The position numbers were made by a program, and so were the translations under genes. Below the pieces are notes generated by a model. It had not been told where the DNA came from. It ran no database searches and saw only the letters and a list, made by a program, of their open reading frames with translations. Positions 1 to 7,753 of a stretch of 64,000 nt of DNA are shown piece by piece (the first letter of the stretch is position 1; every line of letters begins with the position of its first letter). This DNA comes from Alphaproteobacteria bacterium. GTDB taxonomy: Bacteria; Pseudomonadota; Alphaproteobacteria; Micavibrionales; Micavibrionaceae. The stretch covers positions 124,001 through 188,000 of the forward strand of contig JAJFGR010000022.1 of the NCBI GenBank assembly GCA_021776025.1, in the 5' to 3' direction.

Positions 1-1046
1 AACATATCAATAATCTGATCCGAAATTTTATTCAGCCGCTGCGCATTATTATAGGCTCTTTCAACAATCTCTCTGGCCTCTTCAACCGCCATGTCCGGCT
101 CCAAATTTATATAATCAGGCTTATTTTTAACCCTTGCATAAAAATGCACCACATGGCTGGAAAGCTTATCGCCCAGAATGTCGAGCTTATCGGTATTCCG
201 ATCAAAGACAGAACGATCAAGCGCTGGCTGGGCCTGCACAATATCGCCAGCATTCTTAAATTTTGGTGTTTTATCGGAATCTTTAACATCCTTCAGCATT
301 TCATCGTAAACAACCAAATATGCTTCAATTTTTGATTTGTTGGCTTTAATTTCAGAATCCAGCATCGATGCAAAAATTTCTCGCTCTTTATCACGCAGCT
401 CACGCTCACGCGCCATCATATCCATGCTTTGATTTTGGGCATCGGTAACCTTTTGGAAACCTTTCATAATCGTCAGCGTCAACATGGAAAAAACGCCAAG
501 AATAAACAGCAATAGCACCGCGCCAAGAATAAGCGTCAAATTACCATCGTCTTCTTTAGTAGATCCTCCGGAAGAATTACGCGCCCAAACGCCGAGCCTC
601 TGGTTTTGCGCCTCCATTTCCGCTTGAATATAAGGGTCTTCAAAAGCGCTCCCATAAACGATCGCCCGATTGACTATCGCATACCCTTGCTGCAGCATAT
701 AAAGCCCGAGATCAAGATCAGCGCCGTTTGTACATTGTGCAAAAACCAAAACCTCGGTACGTTTTTTAAGCTCGCATCGCGCCTTTCCGCGACCCAGTGC
801 ATTATCCAAAGCACTACGGGACGATATATTAAATTGCGCGGGCATCCCTTCAATAGTTTGCACACCCCAAAGCTGAACCAATGTTTGACCCGCTACCATT
901 CTTGTCGCATCCGCCGCACGGAACTGCGCTTCAAAAAAGCGCGAGGCCTGAGTCGAAGCTTGGTCTTGTGCATTCACCTTTACGGCAAACAACAACACTA
1001 CAAAGACCAATAAAAAGGCGGAATGTTTTTTGAAGAAATAAAGCAT
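1..1046 (-). CDS. Membrane protein with degenerate SNase-like domain (3' end beyond window)
   Basis: The reading frame runs from an ATG at 1046 off the left edge, so at least 348 residues are visible and the C-terminus is missing. Residues 1-26 form a signal peptide ending VNA-Q. Residues about 50-155 resemble a staphylococcal-nuclease-like fold: VQLWGVQTIEG near 57-67, then a GYAIVNR block and an ending AEMEAQNQRLGVW. The catalytic Arg and metal Asp of thermonuclease (FRLLLVDTPE) are replaced by Gln58 and Gln63, so activity is unlikely. One membrane segment follows at about 168-193, then a charged, probably coiled-coil region at 200-260. A periplasmic nuclease-like domain tied to a cytoplasmic helical tail suggests a binding or scaffold role; this is inference. 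It is divergent from the next gene. Confidence 0.7.
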   Translation of the reverse strand, partial: MLYFFKKHSAFLLVFVVLLFAVKVNAQDQASTQASRFFEAQFRAADATRMVAGQTLVQLWGVQTIEGMPAQFNISSRSALDNALGRGKARCELKKRTEVLVFAQCTNGADLDLGLYMLQQGYAIVNRAIVYGSAFEDPYIQAEMEAQNQRLGVWARNSSGGSTKEDDGNLTLILGAVLLLFILGVFSMLTLTIMKGFQKVTDAQNQSMDMMARERELRDKEREIFASMLDSEIKANKSKIEAYLVVYDEMLKDVKDSDKTPKFKNAGDIVQAQPALDRSVFDRNTDKLDILGDKLSSHVVHFYARVKNKPDYINLEPDMAVEEAREIVERAYNNAQRLNKISDQIIDM

Positions 1047-1182
1047 CAACAGGCATAAACCTCAGGATTCAGTGTCATATCTATATTTTACCGATAAAAT
1101 CATAGCACTCTTTATCTAAAGTTTTGAGCGCTTTATTTTAAGCGCCGCACCCTCATGCAAACGGCTTTCTCACAAGCAATTC

Positions 1183-1210
1183 TTGCAGAAGTCTGATAAA
1201 ATTGCATAAT
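1183..1210 (+). promoter_or_regulatory. Candidate sigma-70 type promoter
   Basis: TTGCAG (1183-1188) and CATAAT (1205-1210) are separated by 16 bp and lie about 45 bp before the start codon at 1255. The surrounding divergent intergenic region (1047-1254) is AT-rich and also holds a small GCGCTT/AAGCGC hairpin at 1128-1145. Confidence 0.4.
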
Positions 1211-1254
1211 GTGCAACCAATTACTTACAAACATGCTGGAGCCCTAGTTTTCTG

Positions 1255-1809
1255 ATGCGTTTAGAGCTGGTCAAATTGTTGGAAAAATTAGGGGTTAACC
1301 ATACATTATCACCGTATGAAACCCACCCATGGCTTGTTTATGATGAAGACAAGGGACTGAGCTGTAGTGCTGAGGTCCGCATGGGACCGAGCGGCGAAGA
1401 TATTGAAACGGAAATACAATTTCTGCACGACAACCCCAAAGATGAAGACGACCAAGATGAAGATAACGGTGAAGAAGGAGAAACCGGAAGCTTGATTTCA
1501 CCAGATGGTCGCGAACAAATTCTCTGGATGCGATGTGAACCTGTAATTGATAATCATTGGACAGTGAAACTTCTACGCATAAAAGGCAAAGACTACGTAG
1601 GCGAATTCCATGAGTGGGAAGAAAAAGGTTGCGAGTTTTTTCTATCCTGCGTTGAAGCCCTGCAAATGGGGGAAATTCCCGACATTGATATGCTGATCGA
1701 AGATAAAATGAAAGATGACAGCATGTGGGACGGCGGTCGTCGCGGTAAGATTGGCCGGAAATCACCAAAAATCAAACCGGCCTCCCTAATGGGCATGAAA
1801 AAACCATAA
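1255..1809 (+). CDS. Acidic hypothetical protein, 184 aa
   Basis: I do not recognise the family. The protein has no signal peptide or membrane segment, so it is probably cytosolic. A strongly acidic, low-complexity stretch rich in Asp and Glu lies at about residues 60-77. The C-terminus is basic (Arg, Lys and Gly rich, ending near GMKKP). The ATG at 1255 has only a distant GGAG before it. The antisense frame of similar length has no protein-like features. The gene converges on the terD gene at 1929, and a perfect 18-bp inverted repeat separates the two. Confidence 0.6.
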   Translation: MRLELVKLLEKLGVNHTLSPYETHPWLVYDEDKGLSCSAEVRMGPSGEDIETEIQFLHDNPKDEDDQDEDNGEEGETGSLISPDGREQILWMRCEPVIDNHWTVKLLRIKGKDYVGEFHEWEEKGCEFFLSCVEALQMGEIPDIDMLIEDKMKDDSMWDGGRRGKIGRKSPKIKPASLMGMKKP

Positions 1810-1822
1810 AGCTATAAAAAGC

Positions 1823-1928
1823 TGTCATTTTTTCAATTTATTTTTGCACAAGACATGAGGAACGAAGCATACAAATTAGTACGTGAATGACGAATAACGA
1901 TATGAAAAATTAAATTGAAAAAATGACA
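1823..1928. repeat. Inverted-repeat element, family 1, copy A
   Basis: Perfect 18-bp arms (1823-1840 and 1911-1928, outer end TGTCATTT/AAATGACA) enclose about 70 nt. The right arm stops exactly beside the stop codon of the minus-strand terD gene. The interior carries CATGAGGAACGAAGCATA and GACGAATAACGAT, which recur in the copy at 43703-43784. It may act as a bidirectional terminator, since both flanking genes run into it. Confidence 0.6.
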
Positions 1929-2570
1929 TTATTCTTGGTTGATGATCATGCCATATCTTCGGGCCATCTCACCAAGACCACCTTCAACAAATTCATCCAT
2001 CGGCTTAAAGTGCCATTTTGGCCCTTCACGGTTAAGCGCACCAACAATCACGCCCGTTTCCATTTTATCATCCAAAACAGCATCAAGCTCATAGCGGCAT
2101 AATTCATGGTTCGTATCTGCATTGACAACTCGCACATAAGCATTGCGCACCATGTCTAAATTCTGTTCTTTTTCAAAGCCTTTATAAATTGTCACCACAA
2201 CGAGTATTTGCAAGATATCAAAAGGAACCGCCTGTACATCAATCAAAATATTCTCATCATCACCATCACCGGCCCCGGTCCGGCTATCACCGTTATGCTT
2301 GATACCACCATCTAGAGCCACGGGCTGATTATAAAAAATAAAATCAGCATCACCGCGAGTCGTATTGTCTTTCGTCAAAAGAAATAATGATAAATCTAGA
2401 TCCAGCGCATCCGCATTAAAAGCATTCAAATCCCAGCCCGCGCCGATTAACACATTTCGCAAAGTAGGATCGGCGCCTGTCAGATTAAAATCAGCACCCA
2501 AAATGATGCGATTATCTTCAATCTCAACCTCTTTACCTTCAAACCGAGTGTCAAAAATGTCATCAGCCAT
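1929..2570 (-). CDS. TerD-family protein (distal copy)
   Basis: This is a TerD/stress-response family protein of 213 aa. It shows the family's calcium-binding signature region DSRTGAGDGDDENILID at about 97-113, preceded by LDLSLFLL and IFYNQPV. TerD domains are soluble and bind Ca2+ through clusters of Asp; they are found in tellurite-, phage- and DNA-damage-associated operons. ATG 2570 has AAGGA 8 nt upstream. It is the last gene of a minus-strand run (tetR-tag-terD-exchanger-terD) and lies 51 bp after the exchanger. The exact biochemical role of TerD proteins is unsettled. Confidence 0.85.
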   Translation of the reverse strand: MADDIFDTRFEGKEVEIEDNRIILGADFNLTGADPTLRNVLIGAGWDLNAFNADALDLDLSLFLLTKDNTTRGDADFIFYNQPVALDGGIKHNGDSRTGAGDGDDENILIDVQAVPFDILQILVVVTIYKGFEKEQNLDMVRNAYVRVVNADTNHELCRYELDAVLDDKMETGVIVGALNREGPKWHFKPMDEFVEGGLGEMARRYGMIINQE

Positions 2571-2621
2571 AGTTCAGTTCCTTACGTCTTTCTACAAGTA
2601 TAACATGGGTGTTGCTCAAGC

Positions 2622-3605
2622 CTAATATCCAAAATTAATCGCATAAATATAAATTGTGTATGCGCAGTATGCAGCTAAAAACACAACCCCAATCGGTTTT
2701 GTAATTTTTTTATAACCCACCACCAGCGCCACGAAAACAACACTGACCGCCAACATAAACCATATATCAAAACTAATCAGCTGCGCGGCATACGAGTCTT
2801 GCGCAATCGGCTTCACAATCGCAGTAATACCAATAATCATTAAAACATTAAAAACATTCGAACCAACGATATTGCCCAGTGCCATTTCGGAATGGCCTCT
2901 ACGCGCACCAATAATGCTGGTTGAAAGTTCAGGAAGCGATGTTCCAAACGCAATAATGCTGAGCGCAATCACATCTTCAGGCACACCAATAATGATGGCC
3001 GACTGGCTGGCACCGCGCACAAGAACTTCAGCGCCAAACGCAACTCCAATCAAACCGAGCAGTAAAAACACATAAGGCTGCGCTGGGTGTTTAAACTCAG
3101 GAAGCTCCTCTTCCGGGGCTTCAATTTCACCTTTCAAAGCCATGCGGTATTGCAAGAACACATAGAGAAGAAGAAGCGTCACCATCGCCATACCGGCCAC
3201 GCGGCTAATTTCTCCATAAAACATCAACCCCAAAAGCAAGAACGATGCGGAAAGCATCATCACAAGGTCTTTAACCAACCCTTTTGAAATTTTGACATGC
3301 ATCGTCATTAATATGGCCGACGTTCCAATCACCATCAGGATATTGGCGATGTTGGAGCCAATCACATTCCCCATTGCTATCCCTTCCGAACCGCGCAATA
3401 CAGCGAGAATAGAAACAATAAGCTCAGGAAGGGATGTTCCAAAGGCCAGCACAGTAAAACCAACCACCATCGGCGAAAGCCCAAAGCGCCGCGCGATAAA
3501 CACAGCAGAATCAATCGTCGAATTCCCGCCTGTAATCAGCAGGAAAATACCAGCCGCCATCAAGACAAGCGGCATAAACAATGACTGAAGCGTCAAAAGA
3601 TCCAT
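2622..3605 (-). CDS. Calcium/sodium antiporter (CaCA family, YrbG-like)
   Basis: This inner-membrane cation exchanger is 327 aa, with about ten hydrophobic segments. It has the two inverted alpha repeats typical of the family: GFTVLAFGTSLPEL with GNVIGSNIANI, and ALSIIAFGTSLPEL with GNIVGSNVFN. The acidic residues of the two GTSLPEL motifs are intact, so Ca2+/Na+ (or cation/proton) exchange is expected. The frame extends upstream to 3797, but ATG 3605 (MDLLTLQ) has AGAGAG 8 nt before it, and the upstream part overlaps the preceding terD gene and is not family-like. Being sandwiched between two TerD genes suggests a shared link to calcium handling. Confidence 0.88.
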   Translation of the reverse strand: MDLLTLQSLFMPLVLMAAGIFLLITGGNSTIDSAVFIARRFGLSPMVVGFTVLAFGTSLPELIVSILAVLRGSEGIAMGNVIGSNIANILMVIGTSAILMTMHVKISKGLVKDLVMMLSASFLLLGLMFYGEISRVAGMAMVTLLLLYVFLQYRMALKGEIEAPEEELPEFKHPAQPYVFLLLGLIGVAFGAEVLVRGASQSAIIIGVPEDVIALSIIAFGTSLPELSTSIIGARRGHSEMALGNIVGSNVFNVLMIIGITAIVKPIAQDSYAAQLISFDIWFMLAVSVVFVALVVGYKKITKPIGVVFLAAYCAYTIYIYAINFGY

Positions 3606-3664
3606 CAATTTACTCTCTTTAAGTGCTGGCGAAATCGCCAAAGAAAATGCTCGGGGCCTGTTTT

Positions 3665-4411
3665 TTACTTCCGGCCTTCGCCCCATTCTAACCCGAAACC
3701 AAAGGCGCGGTCCATCTCTGCGTGACCGGGGAAATATTCGGTTTGGTTGGTAAGCCTCAATCCGCCGCGCACATTGTGAATCTCCGCCACCGCGCATAAA
3801 TCAAGCTCATCATCATTAGCCGCCAATGTCACAACCAGATCATTCTCACCGGGGATATCAACAACAATCTGCGGTTTCACATCTTCAAAATCACCGGCAC
3901 CTTCGTAAATATAAATATAAATCACGAATTTTTCGATCTCGTTCCATTTCTGGCCGTTAATCAGGATATATTCATCCTCACCTTCTGCATCACCCGTACG
4001 TTCATCACCGGATAAAGCGAGATAAGGCGCATCATCAAAATTTCCGAATTTTTCGCCAAACGCCTGAATAGCGCCGCGTGTCCCGTCTTTCAATTCGTAA
4101 AGACACCCCAAATCAAGATCCACGCCAACTTTTCTTGCCTTTTTAAACATTTTGCCAAAAAAGCCAGACTCTTGAAGATGAACATTATCCCAAGCTACTG
4201 AAATCTTAATCGGCTCATACCCACCTTCTTGCGGGTTGATGGCGATTGAATTCCCCGGTTCGGTTAAAAACTCGCACGTGCCTTCATAATTATTTTCATC
4301 CGGGTTACGATACCCCGCAGCGCCAAGCGCTCGGCCATGCCCGGAAAAATCAGCAATACTCTCGGTTGCTTCAGCCAGTGAATCTACAGAAGTTTTTGGT
4401 TTTTCAGTCAT
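3665..4411 (-). CDS. TerD-family protein (proximal copy)
   Basis: This is a second TerD-domain protein, 248 aa from ATG 4411; a TTG two codons earlier is also possible. After a non-conserved N-terminus of about 85 residues, the TerD core reads VDLDLGCLYEL, then YLALSGDERTGDAEGEDEYILING (residues spread over about 130-153), then FVIYIYIYEG. This Asp/Glu-rich cluster is the expected Ca2+ site. The longer N-terminus and the GDAEGEDEY variant differ from the distal copy, so this is not a recent duplicate. It lies 47 bp downstream of tag and 59 bp upstream of the exchanger. Confidence 0.85.
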   Translation of the reverse strand: MTEKPKTSVDSLAEATESIADFSGHGRALGAAGYRNPDENNYEGTCEFLTEPGNSIAINPQEGGYEPIKISVAWDNVHLQESGFFGKMFKKARKVGVDLDLGCLYELKDGTRGAIQAFGEKFGNFDDAPYLALSGDERTGDAEGEDEYILINGQKWNEIEKFVIYIYIYEGAGDFEDVKPQIVVDIPGENDLVVTLAANDDELDLCAVAEIHNVRGGLRLTNQTEYFPGHAEMDRAFGFGLEWGEGRK

Positions 4412-4458
4412 AACCAACGGAGCATAGCATTTTCAGGGCAAAAGCCAAGAAATTCCAA

Positions 4459-5070
4459 CTATGGGCGCTTGAAAGCTTTACGTTTCTGTTCAACAATTTG
4501 GCTATACGTACATCCATCAAGATGATCATTGACCATCCCCATCGCCTGCATAAAAGCGTAAGCGGTTGTAGGCCCGACAAACTTCCACCCGCGCTTTTTC
4601 AAATCTTTCGACAACGCTTTCGAAATATCTGTTGTTGCCGGAATATCGGCCATAGATTGTACCCGCGACCCAACCTGCGGCTCCCATCCCCAGAAATACT
4701 TCGCCAGAGATCCATACTCATTGCGCATCTCTACGGCTCGCTCCGCATTGTTAATCGTCGCTTCTATTTTACCCCGGTGACGAATAATACCCGCATCTCC
4801 AAGCAAGCGTTCAATATGCGTTTCTGTGTAATGTTGAATTTTTGTGAAATCAAACTCGTCAAAGGCCTTTCGAAAATTTTCGCGTTTGCGTAAAATCGTG
4901 ATCCAGCTTAAACCTGCCTGAAACCCTTCCAGACATATTTTTTCAAACAGCCGAATATCATTGGTAACCGGATCCCCCCACTCATCGTCATGATAAGACA
5001 CGTACAGCGCATCATCTCCGCACCACGAGCAGCGGTTTTGACCATCCGCTCCTTGCACCAAATCATTCAT
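4459..5070 (-). CDS. tag: DNA-3-methyladenine glycosylase I
   Basis: The enzyme removes 3-methyladenine from alkylated DNA. At 203 aa it has normal length for Tag. The zinc ligands of the E. coli enzyme (Cys4, His17, His175, Cys179) are matched in spacing by Cys14, His27, His183 and Cys187. The catalytic-site motif ICLEGFQAGLSW is present, with Glu48 in the position of E. coli Glu38. It begins 5 bp after the tetR stop codon, so the two are almost certainly co-transcribed, and it leads into terD with no visible terminator. Confidence 0.95.
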   Translation of the reverse strand: MNDLVQGADGQNRCSWCGDDALYVSYHDDEWGDPVTNDIRLFEKICLEGFQAGLSWITILRKRENFRKAFDEFDFTKIQHYTETHIERLLGDAGIIRHRGKIEATINNAERAVEMRNEYGSLAKYFWGWEPQVGSRVQSMADIPATTDISKALSKDLKKRGWKFVGPTTAYAFMQAMGMVNDHLDGCTYSQIVEQKRKAFKRP

Positions 5071-5075
5071 AATTG

Positions 5076-5660
5076 CTAACCTTTGATAAGCCGCTCGATC
5101 AACTCGCCAAACGCTTGGAATTCGCGAGCAGCACGATTTTTATCTTTATGGACCTTGGTCGTCATCGTAATGCCCTGTAGCGTCGCAATCAAAAGCCTCG
5201 CAAATTGTCTCGGTTCCATCACCATTTCACCCCGTCGATCGGTATCTTTAAAATAGCTGGTAAGCTGGTTTTCGAAGGTCTGAAAAATCGAAGCCATTTC
5301 ACAGCGCACCGCTTCATCCTCATCAGCAAGCTCCAGCGCTAAATTTCCAAGTAAACATCCGCCTTTATACCCTTCCTGCGCATACGCCTGATAAACCTCC
5401 ATGCCCCAGCTCAATAACGCTTCTTTGGTATTTGGAGTCTGTGCAAAATGTTTATCTAGCGGCTCAAACAGCTGCTCGGCCGCATATTTCTGCAAAACTT
5501 GCGAGGTGATGTCTTTCTTATTGCGGAAATAATGAAACACCGCACCTTTACTTTGCCCCGCATCATTGGCAATTTTATCGAGCGAACTGGCGCGGTGGCC
5601 ATGATGCCAAAACAGCTGCTCAGCGCTGTTTAAAATCTTTTTATCTGTCGCTTTTTTCAT
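5076..5660 (-). CDS. TetR/AcrR family transcriptional regulator
   Basis: At 194 aa, this has an N-terminal TetR helix-turn-helix (residues about 5-50: ILNSAEQLFWHHGHRASSLDKIA, then GAVFHYFRNKKDI). The C-terminal ligand domain resembles the group with LLGNLALELADEDEAVR. ATG 5660 is 29 bp from a perfect 14-bp palindrome, which is the obvious candidate for its own operator. It is the first gene of the tetR-tag-terD-exchanger-terD run, so it probably represses the whole set. The inducer is unknown. Confidence 0.92.
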   Translation of the reverse strand: MKKATDKKILNSAEQLFWHHGHRASSLDKIANDAGQSKGAVFHYFRNKKDITSQVLQKYAAEQLFEPLDKHFAQTPNTKEALLSWGMEVYQAYAQEGYKGGCLLGNLALELADEDEAVRCEMASIFQTFENQLTSYFKDTDRRGEMVMEPRQFARLLIATLQGITMTTKVHKDKNRAAREFQAFGELIERLIKG

Positions 5661-5688
5661 AGTAAATCCCCTTTGTTTCTATAAAGAT

Positions 5689-5702
5689 ACCGACTAGTCG
5701 GT
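5689..5702. promoter_or_regulatory. Palindromic TetR-type operator
   Basis: ACCGACTAGTCGGT is a perfect 14-bp palindrome 29-42 bp upstream of the tetR start codon. Position and symmetry are those of an autoregulatory TetR operator. A related site is at 33138-33155. Confidence 0.7.
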
Positions 5703-5773
5703 TTATGAACAAGATCGAATTTATAAAACAAGACTTTAACCCACATAAACCAACCAAAACCCATTTCATATTG

Positions 5774-5801
5774 TCAGCGCCTATGCTATTAAAAGCGCTG
5801 A
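5774..5801 (+). promoter_or_regulatory. Leader hairpin before ettA
   Basis: TCAGCGC (5774-5780) and GCGCTGA (5795-5801) are perfect complements around a 14-nt loop. They are followed by ATTTTAAACTTTTT, ending about 15 nt before the ettA start. It is terminator-like, so it may be an attenuator in the leader, or simply a stabilising hairpin. Confidence 0.3.
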
Positions 5802-5829
5802 TTTTAAACTTTTTAAGAGATAACCACGC

Positions 5830-7500
5830 ATGTCCCAATATATTTATGTGATGAACGGACTTTCAAAGTCCTACGACAACAAAAAGATTTTAGAAAATGT
5901 CACACTCTCATTTCTCCCCGGCGCAAAAATAGGCGTGCTCGGACCAAACGGTGCGGGTAAATCGACACTGCTAAAAATCATGGGCGGCGTTGATAAAGAT
6001 TTCATGGGCGAAGCCTGGGCCGCAGAAGGCGCGCGCGTGGGCTATCTCGAACAAGAACCGCATCTTGATGAATCCAAAACCGTTGAAGAAAACGTCATGG
6101 AAGCGCTGGCTGAAACAAAGGCAATGGTTGAACGCTACAATGAAGTCGCTGCTGCCATGGCCGAGCCGGATGCAGACTTTGAGGCCCTCACCGAAGAAAT
6201 GGGCAATCTGCAAGAAAAAATCGACACCGCCGATGGCTGGGAACTGGAACGTACAATCCAAATCGCCATGGACGCACTCAGATGCCCACCGGGAGATTCA
6301 GCCGTTACAAATCTTTCCGGGGGAGAGCGCCGCCGCGTCGCGCTGTGCCGCTTGCTTTTGGAAAAACCAGATCTACTCCTCCTCGATGAGCCAACCAACC
6401 ACCTCGACGCCGAAAGTGTCGCTTGGCTGCAACGCTTCCTTGGCGATTACACCGGCACCGTCGTCATGGTCACGCACGATCGCTATTTCCTCGATAACGT
6501 CACCGGCTGGATTCTCGAAGTCGACCGCGGAAGCGGTATCCCTTATGAAGGAAATTACTCCGCCTATCTCGAGGCCAAGCGCAAACGGATGGAACAAGAA
6601 TCCCGCGAAGAAAACACACGCAAGAAAACCCTCGACCGTGAACAAGACTGGATGGGGCAATCTCCATCCGCCCGCCGTTCAAAATCCAAAGCGCGTATCA
6701 ATGCCTATCAGGATCTCTTAGCCGAATCAGCCAAGCTCGATAAACGCGGCTGTCAAATTGTTATCCCAACCCCGCCGCGCCTTGGCGATCTAGTCATCGA
6801 AGCGCAAAACATCAAAAAAGGTTTCGGCGATCATCTGCTGATTGAAGATTTCTCCTTCAAACTCCCACCTGGTGGCATCGTCGGCGTTATTGGGCCGAAC
6901 GGAGCGGGTAAAACCACACTCTTTAAAATGATTACCGGCAGCGAAACGCCCGACGAAGGCACGTTTAAAGTCGGCGATACCGTCAAGCTGGGCTATGTCG
7001 ATCAAAGCCGAGATTCTCTCGATGGCTCCAAAACCGTCTGGGAGGAAATCTCCGGTGGCACCGATACAATCAAGCTTGGTAAAATTGAGATGCAATCACG
7101 CGCATACGTGTCTGCTTTCAACTTCCGCAAAACCGATCAACAGCAATTGGTTAAAGATCTTTCCGGCGGACAGCGCAACCGCGTCCATCTCGCAAAAATG
7201 CTTAAATCCGAATCCAATGTCATCCTGCTCGATGAGCCAACCAACGATCTTGATACCGAAACCCTCGCCGCCCTTGAAGAAGCCATCGAGCGTTTTCCGG
7301 GATGCGCTGTTATCATCTCCCACGATCGCTGGTTCCTTGACCGCCTTTGCACACATATTCTCGCCTTTGAAGGCGAATCCCAAGTCACATGGTTCGAAGG
7401 AAATTACGAAGATTACGAAGCCGATTATAAGCGTCGCATGGGCCATGATGCCGACCAACCGCACCGCATAAAATATAAACCTTTGCGCAAAGCAGGGTAA
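5830..7500 (+). CDS. ettA: Energy-dependent translational throttle protein EttA (ABC-F ATPase)
   Basis: At 556 aa, this has two ABC ATPase domains and no membrane segments, as in the ABC-F family. Domain 1 has Walker A GPNGAGKS (about 39-46), signature [11 protein letters not shown] and Walker [13 protein letters not shown]. Domain 2 has [20 protein letters not shown] and [12 protein letters not shown]. The C-terminal [17 protein letters not shown] and the length match EttA rather than Uup or YheS. EttA binds the ribosomal E site and gates entry into elongation according to ATP/ADP. It is transcribed alone, divergent from tetR. Confidence 0.95.
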   Translation: MSQYIYVMNGLSKSYDNKKILENVTLSFLPGAKIGVLGPNGAGKSTLLKIMGGVDKDFMGEAWAAEGARVGYLEQEPHLDESKTVEENVMEALAETKAMVERYNEVAAAMAEPDADFEALTEEMGNLQEKIDTADGWELERTIQIAMDALRCPPGDSAVTNLSGGERRRVALCRLLLEKPDLLLLDEPTNHLDAESVAWLQRFLGDYTGTVVMVTHDRYFLDNVTGWILEVDRGSGIPYEGNYSAYLEAKRKRMEQESREENTRKKTLDREQDWMGQSPSARRSKSKARINAYQDLLAESAKLDKRGCQIVIPTPPRLGDLVIEAQNIKKGFGDHLLIEDFSFKLPPGGIVGVIGPNGAGKTTLFKMITGSETPDEGTFKVGDTVKLGYVDQSRDSLDGSKTVWEEISGGTDTIKLGKIEMQSRAYVSAFNFRKTDQQQLVKDLSGGQRNRVHLAKMLKSESNVILLDEPTNDLDTETLAALEEAIERFPGCAVIISHDRWFLDRLCTHILAFEGESQVTWFEGNYEDYEADYKRRMGHDADQPHRIKYKPLRKAG

Positions 7501-7753
7501 TACCCAAAAATAGAGCGTTTTTGCCCAAAACCCACATTTTGGACATATGCACCTCTTGAACATAAATAAAATCACATTTTTACAATATCTTAATGCAATT
7601 GTGGCAGGATTAAGGCTACGAAAAATATATAAAAATCAATGGGTTCAACAACGAAATTGCGCGTAAATAGGGTACAAAGAGGAAAATACAAACAAATTAA
7701 CTAAAATTTTAACTATTTTCGCGGTACAATATAAAGAGTGGTGAGTATTTAAC

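Noticed and set aside
1295-1768. 157-residue frame antisense to the acidic protein
   Set aside because: Composition rich in Arg, Leu, Cys and Ser is typical of a shadow frame; no ribosome binding site.
3606-3797. N-terminal extension of the calcium exchanger
   Set aside because: It overlaps the terD gene in another frame, has no family-like sequence, and a better start with a ribosome binding site is at 3605.
7525-7542. CCAAAA/TTTTGG hairpin after ettA as a terminator
   Set aside because: The stem is weak and no T-run follows.
7697-7712. CtrA-like TTAA boxes before the DotA-like operon
   Set aside because: The spacing is 8 rather than 7 bp and the region is very AT-rich, so chance is likely.
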